Of a DNA stretch of 64,000 nucleotides, positions 32,549 through 44,102 are shown piece by piece. The notes beneath the pieces are model-generated. The model was not told the origin of the DNA and did not search any database. It saw only the letters and a program-made list of their open reading frames with translations. A program made the translations under genes and the position numbers. The DNA is from Notolepis coatsorum. Taxonomy: Eukaryota; Chordata; Actinopteri; Aulopiformes; Paralepididae. Within the stretch, counting starts at the first letter, position 1. Every line of letters begins with the position of its first letter. The stretch covers positions 77,548,412 to 77,612,411 of the forward strand of contig OZ020586.1 in NCBI GenBank assembly GCA_963971535.1. Reading direction: 5' to 3'.

Positions 32549-35272
32549 TCAACGTGGAGGGGGACGGATCAAGCGGCCGAACCGACTGCGCTTAACCAGA
32601 GGGGGACTAAGGGAGATAAGTGGGACCAGCGGCCGGGCCCCGGAAGGGGCCAAGGCCGGAACAGAGGACAGGGCAGGGGTCTGAGCCGAAACCGGGGGGC
32701 GCCCCCGCCGCGGGGGCAGGGCCAACTTAACTGGTTCGTCCTTGTCCAAGTGAGCAGGCTTAAGGCGGTCTATAGTGACCCGCTACGGCCTGCCTCCCAT
32801 GTCCACAACAAAGTTTTTAGTGCCTGCCTCCAGGACACGGAAAGGCCCGTCATAAGGGGGCTGCAGCGGGGTCCGATGGCTGTCGTGCCGGATGAAAACA
32901 CTGAGCGCTGCCGTAGTGGAGGACAGTGGAACAGCCTCCGGCCACCTGGTGGTCCTGTCCACCATGGTGAGGAGGTGAGTATATCCATGGGAGGGGGGCA
33001 GGGGGCCCACCAGGTCCACATTCACATGGTCGAACCGCCTCTCCGGCACTATAAACGGTGCCAAAGGGGCTTTGGTATGGCGGTGCACCTTGGCACGCTG
33101 GCATGCCACACATGAGCTAGCCCAGGTCCTAACATCCTTCCGGAGGCCAGGCCACACAAACTTGACCCCCACCAGCTTAGTCGAGGCCTTCACACCTGGG
33201 TGGGAAAGGCTGTGGATCATGTTAAAAACCCGGCGCCGCCAGGCCGTAGGCACCATAGGGCGCGGTTGGCCAGTGGAGATGTCGCAGAGGAGAGTGGCGT
33301 TAGCTGTGTCGAACAGCACATCCTCCAGCTGCAGTGCGGTAGGACCCGTCCGATAGGCCTGAATGTCTGAGTCCGTGGCTTGGTCTGCCGCCATGGCGGC
33401 ATAATCGAGTCCCAAGTGGACGGACCCGATGACCGCCCGAGAGAGGCAGTCGGCGACAAAGTTGTCCTTGCCCGCCACGTGCTGAATGTCCGTGGTTAAC
33501 TCGGAGATCGCCGATAGCTGCCGCTGCTGACGTCCCGACCACGGCTCCGAGGTCTTGGCCATGGAGAACGTTAGCGGCTTGTGGTCCACAAAGGCAGTGA
33601 ACTGGCGGCCTTCCAACAGGAATCTAAAGTGCCTGGTGGCGAGGAACAGACCCAGCAGTTCCCTGTCGAAAGTACTGTACTTACGCTCGTTGTCGCGGAG
33701 CTGTTTGCTAAAAAAGGCCAGTGGCTGCCAGGCACCGCCCACCCACTGCTCGCACACCGCCCCCACTGCATAGTCAGAGGCGTCTGTCGTGAGGGCGACC
33801 GGGGCAGTGGGAGAGGGGTGCGCCAGCAGAGCAGCGTTGGCTAGCGCGGTCTTGGCAGCCCCAAAAGCGCTGTCCATCCCCGAGGACCAGTCTAACTCGT
33901 CCTTGGGCACTTTGCCCCGCAGGGCCTCATACAAGGGCCGCATGAGGTGGGCAGCATGGGGAAGGAACCGGTTGTAAAAGTTCACCATGCCCAGGAACTC
34001 CTGTAGAGCCCGTACGGTGCGGGGACGAGGAAAACTGGCAACGGCCTCCACCCTGGCGGGGAGTGGGGTGGCTCCCTGTGGAGCGACATGGTGTCCGAGG
34101 AAAGTGATGGAGGACTGCCCGAACTGGCACTTGGTTGGGTTCACGATGAGGCCGTGCTTACTGAGCCGCTCAAACAGCTGCTGGAGGTGTGTCATGTGCT
34201 CCTCTATGGACGTACTGGCTATAAGAATGTCATCCAAGTACACAAACAAAAACGGCATGTCCTGGAGCACAGAGTCCATCAGGCGCTGAAACGTCTGCGC
34301 CGCCCCCATGAGCCCGAAAGGCATTCTTAGGAATTCGAAAAGCCCAAAGGGTGTAATGACAGCCGTCTTTGGCACATCCCGTGGATGGACCGGCACCTGG
34401 TGGTAACCGCGCACCAGGTCCACCTTGGAGAAGATGACAGCCCCTGCCAGGTGGGTAGAGAAGTCCTGTATGTGCGGAACAGGGTACCGGTCGGGGGTTG
34501 TGGCGTTATTAAGGCGACGGAAATCGCCGCAGGGGCGCCAACCTCCGCCAGCCTTTGTAACCATGTGTAATGGAGAAGCCCACGGGCTGTTAGAGCGGCG
34601 CACAATGCCAAGTCGCTCCATGGTGGAAAACTCCCCCCTGGCGATTGCCAGCTTGGCTGAGTCGAGGCGCCGGGCCCGGGCATAGACTGGGGGGCCCTCT
34701 GTGGTAATATGGTGTTCCACACCGTGTTTGGCCACTGCAGATGAGAACGTGGGTGTGGTGAGGTCAGGGAACCCGGCGAGCAGGCGTTCATACGGGTCCC
34801 CGGTGGCAAGTGTGTTTAACAGGCAGAGAGCTCCGCCCCCCCCAACCGCCCCAAGTGTGCAGGGGTAAGAGGAAAAAGAGAGGGCATCGATCAAGCGACA
34901 GTTTTTAACATCTACCAGCAAGCTGAAAGCACAGAGGAAGTCTGCTCCCAGGAGCGGCGTGGACACCGCAGCCATCACAAAACCCCAGCCGAAACGGCGC
35001 CCCCCAAAACACACCTCCACATACCTGGTGCCGTAGGTACGTATGGGCGTACCGTTCGCTGCGTCCATCTGGGGCCCGTGTCTGCCGTCCATGGTGTCCA
35101 CGCCCTGTGCCGGCAGGATGCTGCGTTGCGCGCCCGAGTCCACCAGCAGCCGCCGGCCAGACAAGGAGTCGGTGATAAACAATAGCTTGCAGTCATGGCC
35201 GGCACCCACAGCCACTAATGAGCGCCGGCCCTGGCGTTTCCCTGCCCCTTGAAACTGCATGGCTTGCGACAC
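32549..35272 (-). pseudogene. Gypsy pol: protease, RT, RNase H, truncated integrase, in-frame stop
   Basis: From 35272 to a TAG at 32783-32785 it reads 829 codons, and the same frame continues after the stop to 32549. It has the protease VDSGAQRS (residue 44 on), reverse transcriptase with catalytic YLDD (residues 345-348), RNase H ([13 protein letters not shown]), the integrase HHCC domain (HPGVKAS...CVACQRAK) and the first integrase aspartate ([15 protein letters not shown]). Directly after [14 protein letters not shown] the text jumps to [20 protein letters not shown]. The second and third catalytic residues and most of the core are missing, roughly 200 residues by comparison with the family. 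The deletion keeps the frame. The later TAG splits GGRP from RVTIDRLKPAHLD. This copy cannot integrate by itself. Confidence 0.92.
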
Positions 35273-35991
35273 TGCTTGGCCCGGTCCCCAAACCTGGCAT
35301 GGTAATAGCAGAGCCCATCATCGGGTTGGCGTCGGGCTGTCACCGCAGCAGCGGTGTCTGTATAGGCCTCCAGTGGTGGGGCAGAGGTGCCCTGGTGGGG
35401 CAGCAGCGCATGGACAAACTGCTGCTGCCTGTTGGCCAGGAAAACCCTGTCTGCTTCTGCAGCCAGGCCGCGATAGTCCTTGGTGGAGGAGAGGAGGGAA
35501 CTCGCCAGTGCTGTGCGCACAGGCACTGGAAGCTGTCGCAAGAAAATGTGTGTAAATAGAAAAGAGGGATCAGCTGATCCCAGTACAGCCAGCATTTTTT
35601 CCATCAACTCCGACGGTTTGCCATCGCCGAGGCCGTTGAGGGACAGCAGGCGGTCCGCTTTCTCCAGTTCTGACAGTTCATACAGCTTCAGAAGGAATGT
35701 CTTTAGCGCATTGTACTTGTCAGCTGCCGGCGGATCCTCCAACAGCATCATCGCCCGTGCCGTCGTTGAAGCATCCAACGCCGCCACAACATGGAAGTAC
35801 TTAGTTAGATCTTGTGTTATTCCTCTCAGCTGGAATTGGGCTTCGATGTGTTGAAACCACGGCCGGGGATTATGCTGCCAAAAGTCGGGCAACTTGACGG
35901 TCGCAGCGTAAATGTTCGCTTGTAGCATGTTAGCGTCGTTAGCATTCGGCGCGGGAGCTTGCGGTTGCGCGACGCCGTTGTCTTGAGACAT
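35215..35991 (-). CDS. Gypsy gag (CsRn1-like), intact frame
   Basis: 258 codons starting [15 protein letters not shown]. The capsid-like part has [20 protein letters not shown] and [20 protein letters not shown], both usual for CsRn1 gags. One zinc finger [18 protein letters not shown] near the C-terminus should bind RNA. It overlaps pol by 58 bp in the -1 frame, which suggests translation of pol by ribosomal frameshifting. The start is supported by the short distance to the 5' LTR. Confidence 0.9.
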   Translation of the reverse strand: MSQDNGVAQPQAPAPNANDANMLQANIYAATVKLPDFWQHNPRPWFQHIEAQFQLRGITQDLTKYFHVVAALDASTTARAMMLLEDPPAADKYNALKTFLLKLYELSELEKADRLLSLNGLGDGKPSELMEKMLAVLGSADPSFLFTHIFLRQLPVPVRTALASSLLSSTKDYRGLAAEADRVFLANRQQQFVHALLPHQGTSAPPLEAYTDTAAAVTARRQPDDGLCYYHARFGDRAKQCRKPCSFKGQGNARAGAH

Positions 35992-36039
35992 AACGCTAAA
36001 TGCTGTTAACGTTACAAATGTTCTTCACAGGGTCACCAA

Positions 36040-36239
36040 TGTGGCGATAAGAAAGTAGCGAGCCAGAGACGTGGTTCGAGTTGAGGTACTTTACTTCTCA
36101 CTCACATAGCATTTAAAAATAACAACAAAGTTAACCCGGAACCGGAAGTGGTATTTAACCTGTCCCCTAAACAGTAAAACCCACACTCTTAAAGGCACCA
36201 GCCCACCTTGGTGAATGTCTCTTAATATAGGTCACCACA
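36040..36239 (-). repeat. 5' LTR of the Gypsy element
   Basis: A 200-bp copy, upstream in element orientation. The primer-binding site lies at about 36022-36039 on the minus strand. Confidence 0.93.
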
Positions 36240-36254
36240 ATACCATCACATGGA

Positions 36255-36410
36255 ATAAGCGGGAGCATGTCTATGTTCCCCGGGTTCTATGTTCCCCGGT
36301 CGAGATAAAAAGGGTTCTATGTTCCCCGGGTCCTATGTTCCCCGCTCCCGAACGCTCCCGAACAAAAAAAAATTCCTATGTTCCCCGGGTCCTATGTTCC
36401 CCAGTAGCGA
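36255..36410. repeat. Interspersed CTATGTTCCCCGGG repeats
   Basis: Six copies of CTATGTTCCCC (mostly followed by GGGTT or GGGTC) at irregular short spacing, with CGCTCCCGAACGCTCCCGAA between. I could not assign a family; fish genomes contain dispersed repeats with this word. Confidence 0.8.
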
Positions 36411-36884
36411 TAAAGGCTCGCCACCCCAGCGCACGTACCGGCAGTGATCTACAGCAGTGGTTTTCAACCAGTGGTAAAATACACATAAAAGATAGTCACT
36501 TTTATACTATTCTGAGTAGATAATTCATCTGTATCGCAACGGAGTCACGGATCTGGTCGGGCCAGGTAGCATTATGTCGAGAAAAATCAAATGAAATAAA
36601 CAAATTTTTTATTAAGTTTAGCCTATTAAATCGTTGTATAAGCTTATAGCCTTTTTCGTTCTTATTTGCGGTCCATCCAGCTGCATAACCGGAGAGCAAT
36701 GCTCTCAGTGCCAAGATAGCACTTATACTATTTTGAGAGAGACAGACAGCAGAGAGACAGACAGACAGACAGACACTGTTTAATCTAGATTAAAAATAGC
36801 ATTTTTCTAATTAAGACCGAAGCTTGTAACTGATATTTACTTGAGTAAAATCATGGAATTAATGTAAAATCAACACAAAGAAAG

Positions 36885-38388
36885 TGTGGTAAATTATCAA
36901 AATGAAACATTACTGTTCCTCAAGGTCTACAATTCTACGGGACGAATCCGAGTGGTAAGAGGTATAGGAAACAGAAGCTGTACTTTAATATCTGGCCAAG
37001 TCAATAGGTTAAAGAGTGCAAACCGACTATACAATGTTAAATATTCAATAGACTTAAGTTAGAATCAAATATGTCTCTCTCGCTGCAACTGTAAATGGCA
37101 CCTTCCCCCTTCACACATACTGTATATTCTACAGGAGACCACAATGTAATTTAAATACCACCAGTTTCTGGCTGCTAGAAGGTAAAGAATTAACCAGATA
37201 CAGATACATTGTGATTGATTAGGCCAACTGTAAATACTCTAGGCCATATATGGGGCCTGGAGACAAGATAAAGTTAGCAGTTCAACAGTTCATCTGTTTA
37301 CTCTAGCCAGAACCTAACAAAAGGTCACTCAGGGACCCACTGTTAGAAATAGGAGATTGGCTCACCAGCCAATCTTTATGGGTCCAACTTCAAAGAAGAG
37401 GGCACCTGGTCGCTTTCTAGCCACAGGAACTCCTTTGTAATTAATTGCCTAAATTTGGACAACAGTAAACTAAACTATAAAGTATTATGTATTGAAATTA
37501 GACTAGACCGGTTTAGATTATTGTATGGATCAGTTTGAGACTAAACAAGATAGGGATTGATCTTTTAAAAGTTAAGTTAAGCTACAAACTATATTATTAA
37601 CTAAGATTAGAAATTAGATTAAGAGGCTGAGTGTTTGAAAAGGTTAAAACTAAGTCAAAGATACTACTTTAGAATAGATAAAATACAATAAGCATGGTTA
37701 AAGATCAAAAATAGGTTTAATTAGATATTTAAAAAGGAAAGAAACTCAAGAAAAGACTGTTAGAAACTGTCTAGTCAAAATAAAGAATAATCTCTAAGTT
37801 TAAAGACAATAAAAGCATGACAAAGTACTTTTAGCTGTTAAACTAGGAAACGACTCATGGGTTATTTCTGTTTATCTTCCATAAAAGGAGGAAAACTGGT
37901 GACAAAATGGCGTCGGGTACTATCCCCAAACTGGTCGCCGCCTAGCTTAGCCAATTAGAAAGAAGTGACGCCCCTAGCGATCGTCACTAGGCGACGCGGC
38001 AATGGGGGCGGGCTGTTTGTCTTTAAATACAGGAACTGGCAGAGAGGCGAGCAGAAGGAAAACAAGCGCACCCAGCGCTACCCCAGTCGATTGATGAGAC
38101 CAGTGTTGCCAGGGACAACCAACACAGCAAAGAGACGGCCGCGTGTTGCCAGGCTGACCCGAATCAACAAACCGGAGAAGACGGCTTTTCTGCCCTCGCA
38201 GAAGCATAGCAGAGGCTTGAACAATATCTTTGTGAACCTTTAAGGAATCCAGCTTGTATCTTGTCAATATGGGAGCAGCTGGAAACCACTTTTAGAATAA
38301 GATCTGAGGCTTTTATTGATGAATAAAAACAGATCGTCTGGTTGGAACCGAGCGCTCTCGTCCGTGCCTAATTCCTTCAAACGAACCA
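36885..38388 (+). mobile_element. LTR-like block (retrovirus-type LTR), plus orientation
   Basis: Starts TGTGGTAAATTATC. It shares in order with the minus-strand block at 18710-20270: TTCC(T/A)CAAGGTC...CTACGGG, GGCCTGGAGACAA, a CACCTGGTC word, a CCAAT-like AGCCAATTAGA, TTTAAATA as TATA-like box (about 38022), and GAATAAAAAC as polyadenylation signal (about 38321). The 3' limit near ACGAACCA (about 38388) is inferred from that comparison. No second LTR or target duplication was found. Confidence 0.5.
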
Positions 38389-38393
38389 ATTGA

Positions 38394-38681
38394 ATGAATG
38401 AACACAGAGTCAACAACGCAGAGAGAAGGGAAATTCCACTATACAAGTTCAGAATGATTGATCAGAGATACGTTAAAGTATATTTAGATTCAAAGACTTT
38501 CTTTGAATACAGTTTCTCTCCTGTGAAATACAAATGTTCAACAAAACCATCAACATTGACTCAGCTAGACCTCTTTCTTATATCCGCGGCACTAACAGAA
38601 ATAAAAACAACCCAGGCCTATGTTAAAGTGCAGATTGGCTTAGAGGACGATAATGTCTTGTATGAACTACCAGTAATATAA
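38394..38681 (+). CDS. Unknown 95-aa ORF just downstream of the LTR-like block
   Basis: ATG at 38394, six bases after the inferred LTR end, stop TAA at 38679-38681. The product is charged, with a central stretch STLTQLDLFLISAALTEIKT that could form a helix, and has no motif I recognise. The codon pattern is not obviously repetitive. It may be an N-terminal piece of a retroviral leader/gag gene or an accidental frame. The block downstream does not continue coding. Confidence 0.3.
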   Translation: MNEHRVNNAERREIPLYKFRMIDQRYVKVYLDSKTFFEYSFSPVKYKCSTKPSTLTQLDLFLISAALTEIKTTQAYVKVQIGLEDDNVLYELPVI

Positions 38682-38808
38682 ATCATAATGTGTTCCATCT
38701 TCATGTCAGATGATTTTCAAAAAGGTGCACGAGTCAATGCAAAAAAAGAACAAGCAAAGATACTGCTGAAAGTTCAGAACATTGACATTTTTTCACTCCT
38801 TAGATTAA

Positions 38809-39745
38809 CACTTTGAGTGCCACGCCGGGTTTTCCTTTTTACCCCCTTGATGCCACCATCCACTTCAATGTTAACGTTAATATCGCCTAATCTATGTTTT
38901 AAATTATGGCTATGTGTCTAATCTGCCCGTCGCTTATCAAAGACTATTTTCTAGTCAGTGCTGTCAAGGCAGATTGGTTTTTTATCGCTTCATTTCCGTT
39001 TTAGAGCATTTAGAAAAGCACCCGTTTTGAGATAAAAAACAGTTCATTCTGGACCATTCTATGAAAATCGTCTTTTACTGGAATATTCCACAACGTTGAT
39101 ATTCGTCTGCCTATTTATGAATCGTTTTCAAATAAACGCTAGATGATCAATATTATACATGCACGCAAGCACATTCGGGCCGCGCACGGATAATCGCCGC
39201 GTTGATTTCCTCTTGGACTTTTACAGTGAAACCGAAAGAGCCCATTTCACAAAACAGCTTATAACTTCATCAAAATTAGTCTGATTATCCTAACACTGAT
39301 AACATAGATTCCTTACCTGACATCAGATGGTATCCAACTGGTATATTCCAATTCCTGATCACCATTCGAAAAAATCGATAAGTGTATAGATCCACCATGT
39401 GTACAGTGCAGTACATGATTCCGCGGGTCTCAGAGGCTCCAGAATGAACTGTGATAACCCCGGCTGGATCAGTGGACTGGAAAATGTGGAGTACCGGATT
39501 TTTTTCCCCATCCATTTTCATTGAGTCCATTCCAAAATCCCTTATGTCATCTGGGAGACGATAGGGGGCGCTTTTTTCCACATATGATCGCCGGCGGTGC
39601 TCGGGTATACTCGGGTAGGCTCGCGTGATGCAATATGATTTCAGATCGCTAAAAAAATAAATAAAAAAATTCTGAGAAATCTCGTGAGTGGCTTTCAACC
39701 ACATATTAATAAACCTGAGATATCTCGTGTGTGGCAGTTAAAGTG
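38809..39745. mobile_element. piggyBac-like MITE with TTAA duplication
   Basis: Flanked by TTAA (38805-38808 and 39746-39749). The left terminus CACTTTGAGTGCCAC and the right GTGGCAGTTAAAGTG are inverted with two mismatches in 15. It is 937 bp and encodes no transposase. The TTAA target and the CACTTT/CNCTTT-type tip suit piggyBac. Confidence 0.82.
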
Positions 39746-40057
39746 TTAATCTAGATAAATGTTTTTTTTTATCAAGGTTTTTTTATTTTAGATTTTGTTT
39801 TTACAGGTGGTCCCACATGGGCCAAAATAAAATAAAAATAAAATAAGGCCCTCCCTCCCTCCCTCCCCCCACCCCTATACCAGACAAAATCATTCTACAA
39901 TATCTTAGATCGTTTGTTAATCATTGTTTTTCCTTTTAGCTTTTAAATCACCCGACAGCAGTCACATATCCCTTGTATTCTGCAGATAGAGAAGAGGAAA
40001 AGTAAGAACATAATAGGAAAAATAAACCGTAACAAGCTGAGAGACCAGGGAAGCCAG

Positions 40058-41425
40058 TCAGATAGCCTCCGTCACATTATCCACTTCCATACCCTCAAAG
40101 AAAGTTAGGAAAGGATCCCAAATATTGTGGAATTTTTCGGTACAGCCTCTGATAGTATACCCGATCTTCTCCAATTTAATATGATACATGACCTCTCTCA
40201 TCCAGTGGCCGAAGACAGGTGGTCCCGGATCCTTCCATTTAAATAGTATCAGCCTTCTGGCCAAAAGTGAGCAGAAGGCCAACATTCTAGATTCCCACCA
40301 TCTAAAGTGGATGTCCACTGGGGCCACTCCGAACAATGCAATATATGGTGATGGCCCCACTTCCTTTCCAAATATCTTAGAGAAAGTGTCAAAGATGGTC
40401 TGCCAGTAGGTGTGCAACTTTGGGCACGTCCAGAACATGTGGAGCAGAGTGGCTGGAGCCTGTCTACAGCGGTCGCATAGAGGGTCTATGTCGGGATATA
40501 TCTTAGAGAGCCTGTCTTTAGACCAATGCAGTCGGTGTACAATTTTAAATTGGATAACCGCATGTTTAAGGCAAATGGAAGAGGAGAAAATCCCCTGTAT
40601 TATCTTGTCCCATGTGACCTCTGTGATTGGTTCACCCAAGTCAGTCTCCCATCTGCCCCTGAGAAGGTCTAAAGGTGTCGAGTTGCTTCTATTAAGTAGT
40701 TCATAAATTCTGCTTATAGCCTGTTTCTGGATCAGTTTACAGTTCAAGATTGAGTCTAAAAGGGAGGCCGGAGGGCACACTGGGTAGCAGTCCGAGTTCG
40801 AAGTTACGAAGCTCCGGAGTTGCAAGTATCTATAGAAGTGTGACCTAGGGATCTTGTATTTCTGTACTAGCTGATCAAAGGAGGCAAAGTTGCCGTCTAT
40901 ATAGAGGTCAGACAGCGTAATCACTCCACTCCCAACCCAACTGTCAAAGGCCTTATCCATGGTTGATGGGACAAACATGTGATTTCTTGTGATCGGAGCA
41001 GCCAGTGATAGTTCCCTGAGGGAGAAGGTTCTTCTAAATTGGTTCCACACTTTTATCGAGTGGATGACAACTGGGTTTGAGGTAAAGCTATATATGGGCT
41101 GTGTAAACGGGAGCTTAGCACATAACAAGGCAGATAGGGAGGTGGATTTAACCGACGCACTCTCCAGTACTGTCCACCAGGGGGCTGTGTCCTCCCCCCT
41201 TACCCAGTATAATAACGATCTTATGTTTGCTGCCCAGTAGTAGTAAATAAAGTTTGGAAGCGCACTCCCACCCATTACGCGGGGTCTCTGCAGCATAGAT
41301 CTTTTGATCCGGGGCGGTTTTTTGTTCCAGATAAAGGAAGATATCTGGTTGTTTATCTTGGAGAAGAATGTTTTGGTCAGAAAGACTGGAAGACTCTGAA
41401 ATACAGCGACAGGGGGTCCCAACAT
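40058..41425 (-). pseudogene. Tx1/L1 ORF2 C-terminal domain, shifted frame
   Basis: It continues RT text from FQSLPVFLTKTFFSKINNQI (the usual L1 'thumb' start) through KPPRIKRSMLQRPRVMGG and the Cys/His region CDRCRQAPATLLHMFWTC, ending at 40058. The frame differs from the RT part at 41377. About a dozen residues that relatives have between the SLYFRV and FQSLP segments are missing, so an out-of-frame deletion of a few dozen bases near 41400 is likely. Confidence 0.88.
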
Positions 41426-42965
41426 TCAATATCTCTCGCCAGGTTGGACAGTAAGGGTTGATAGTTAGCCATATATAGGTCCTTATGTACATGCGTGATC
41501 CATATCCCGAGGTACTTGAACTTTTTAGGGCTAATTTTAAACGGGAATGTGCTCAGAGGTATCCGATCCGCCAAGGTGCCAACGGGCATCAGTTTGCTTT
41601 TTTGAATGTTGATTTTGTATCCGGATATTTTGCCGAAGTCCGCAAGTAGGGTCATCAACCGAGGAAGACTCGTTTGGGGTTGTGATATGTACAGCAACAT
41701 GCCGTCCGCGTAGAGCGAGACTTTATGCTCCGAGCCCGCGCGCATGATCCCTTTGATATCGGTATTCTGCCTCAGAGCCAGCGCAAGGGGCTCCATTGCG
41801 ATCGCGAAAAGGAGTGGAGATAAAGGACATCCCTGTCTCGTACCCCTATGGAGTTCAAAGTAGGTGGATAGATTGTTGTTGGTGTGAACGGCAGCCATCG
41901 GAGACGTATATAGAATTTTTATCCAAGCTATGAGCTTAGGGCCAAACCCAAACCTCTCCAGAGTGTGGAAAAGATAGTCCCACTCCACCCGATCAAACGC
42001 TTTTTCCGCATCAAGGGAGAGGACCACCTCAGGTGTTCCGGGTGGAGAGGGGCTATACAGGATATTTAGGAGGCGTCTGATATTAAAGAAAGAGTACCGA
42101 TTCTTGATGAAGCCTGTTTGGTCCGGCGAGATAATCGAGGGGAGAACCCCCTCCAGACGACGGGCCAGAACCTTAGCGAGAACCTTGACATCGGCGTTAA
42201 GGAGGGAAATTGGACGGAACGAGCCGCATTCCAGGGGGTTCTTGTCTTTCTTAAGGATTAAGGAGATAACCGCTTGGCGCATGGTCGGAGGAAGAGAATT
42301 TGTCGAGAATGATTCGTCAAATACGGCTAGCAGCAGGGTTGAGAATTTTTTGTAGAAGTCTGTAGGGTAACCGTCTGGCCCCGGGGACTTGCCACTCTGC
42401 ATAGATCTAATCGCTGACGTAATCTCCGCAACCGTAAGTCCCTCCTTCAGATCTGCGGCCCTCTCTGGGTCGACTGTCGGGACGCGGAGGGTCCTATAGA
42501 AATCGTCTAGCGTGGAGGGCCCCACTTGCGAGTCCGAGGTGTATAACGATTGGTAGAAAGTTTTAAAGCTTTTATTAATTTTAAGGTTGTCAGTGGCTTT
42601 TGAGCCCCGCTCGTCGTTGATAGTGGGGATGGACTGGTTGGCAGTTCTTTGTCGCAGCTGATGGGCAAGTATCCGTCCGGCCTTCTCCCCATGTTCATAG
42701 TACCCCTGTCGCGTTTTAGTAATGAGGTACTCAGCCTGTCGCGTTGACACGAGGTCAAACTCAGTTTGCAGCGATATACGTTTTTTCAACGTGTCGGTTG
42801 ATGGCGAGTGGCAATGTAGTCTATCTAGCTCCAAAATCTCGTCCGTCAGTTGCTTAAGGCGTGCCGTGTTTATCTTCTTTTGGTTGGCGCAATATGAAAT
42901 CACCTGTCCCCTTAAGTACGCCTTCAGTGATTCCCAAAAGGTTAAAGAAGACATTCCCGGAGACA
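41377..42965 (-). pseudogene. Tx1/L1 ORF2 reverse transcriptase with YADG in place of YADD
   Basis: Begins around PGMSSLTFWESLKAYLRG after the nested insertion. It has KSPGPDGYPTDFYKKF, FRPISLLNADVKVLAKVLA, SLDAEKAFDRVEWDYLF, GTRQGCPLSPLLFAIAMEPL and then LYADGMLLYIS. The codon after the first Asp is GGC, not GAC (41701-41712 on the plus strand), so the second catalytic Asp is replaced by Gly. The enzyme should be inactive even without the frameshift. Confidence 0.92.
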
Positions 42966-43089
42966 TTGGAGGAGGTTGGTTGGGTGGGGTGGGGTTGGGT
43001 GGGTTGGGTGAGGGCTGTACATTGGAGGTGGGGGGGGGGGGGGGGGTTGGGAAGGGGACACACACACATTTTACACTGTACATTGGAAT

Positions 43090-44102
43090 ATTGACAAAGC
43101 CTTACTTGGTCATTTACTGTACAACTAGGTTAGGACATTTGTAGGGGCCAGTTTCGAATTGCAGTCTCACGTAGGTGTTTTTTGAGAGTGTTTTTGAAGG
43201 TGGGTAGTGATTCACATTCCTTTACAGCTTTAGGCAGGGCGTTCCACATTGATGTGGCATAATTGCGAAACGTGTTTAGTCCCTTGTTTGATCCGAATCT
43301 GGGTTTTACATGATTTGTGGAGCTCCCTCTGGTGTTGTGATCGTGGTATTCACTGACCTTTGGGAAGTATTTTGACATGTACATGGGTACCTTGGTCGCG
43401 TAGTGTATCTTGTAGACCAGGCCCATTGCAAGTTGCTGTACTCTGTCGTCTACTCTAAGCCATCCTAGGTTGTCAAAGTGGGCAGGGGTGAGGTGGGTTC
43501 TAGGAGTCAGGTCAAGTAGTAGTCTGACTAGCTTGTTTTGAGATGTTTGTAATTTGTTTTTTAGTGCCTTTGAGGTGCTTTGGTACCATGAGGTGCAAGC
43601 ATAGTCGTAGTACCCTTGAATGAGTGCTCCTGCTAGAGTCTTCAGGGTATTCTTGTTTACCAGAGAGGAGATCCGGTACAAGAATCGCGTTCGTTGGTTG
43701 ACTTTTTTTATTACATTGGATGCCATTTTGTCACAGGAAAGATTAGCCTCTAGGATGGAACCCAGGTAGGTAATTTCATCTTTCCTTGTGATAATATTGT
43801 CACCCACTGTAACCGAGAAGCCGTCGGTCTTGCTGAGTTTGTTATTTGAACCGAAGAGAATGGACTCTGTTTTGCCCATGTGTAATGATAGTTTGTTGTC
43901 GGCGAGCCATATGCAGATTTTGCCTAGTTCCGAGCTGAGGGCTTTTTCAACCTGTAACTTGTTCTTGTCAGAGACCAGCAGGGCTGAGTCGTCCGCAAAC
44001 AGGAACAAGTTGCAGTCACAAGCTGACGACATGTCATTTGCATAAATTAGGAATAGTAGCGGTCCTAGTATGCTTCCTTGTGGAACACCACAGCAACGGG
44101 TT
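43090..44102 (-). mobile_element. 5'-truncated CR1/Jockey-superfamily LINE fragment inserted in the Tx1/L1 ORF2
   Basis: Minus-strand text starts in the RT at CGVPQGSILGPLLFLIYAND (about 44100), has catalytic FADDSALL, WLADNKLSLHMGKTESILFG, and runs open to a stop at 43130 (RNWPLQMS). The L1 endonuclease text ends at RLNPLL just before it, and L1 text resumes near 42965. About 25 expected L1 residues are missing at the junction, and a G/C-rich, GT-bearing stretch (42975-43085) lies on the 3' side. No clean target duplication was found. The clade (for example Rex-like) is not certain. Confidence 0.78.

Larger units (their letters stand above)
32258..36239 (-). mobile_element. Gypsy (CsRn1-like) LTR retrotransposon, internally deleted
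   Basis: Two 200-bp LTRs (32258-32457 and 36040-36239) differ at one base that I found (TTTACAAATA against TTTAAAAATA). They start TGTGGCGATAAG and end GGTCACCACA. ATAC flanks both sides (32254-32257, 36240-36243), a 4-bp target duplication. On the minus strand the 5' LTR is followed at once by TTGGTGACCCTGTGA, whose TGGTGACCC agrees with the 3' end of tRNA-Trp, the primer known for CsRn1. Gag and pol frames overlap with a -1 shift. The gag zinc motif [18 protein letters not shown] is of the CsRn1 C-H-C-C kind. Confidence 0.92.

Noticed and set aside
39285..39704. 139-codon minus-strand frame in the piggyBac-like MITE
   Set aside because: No transposase motif or DDD signature, and it lies entirely inside a non-autonomous element.
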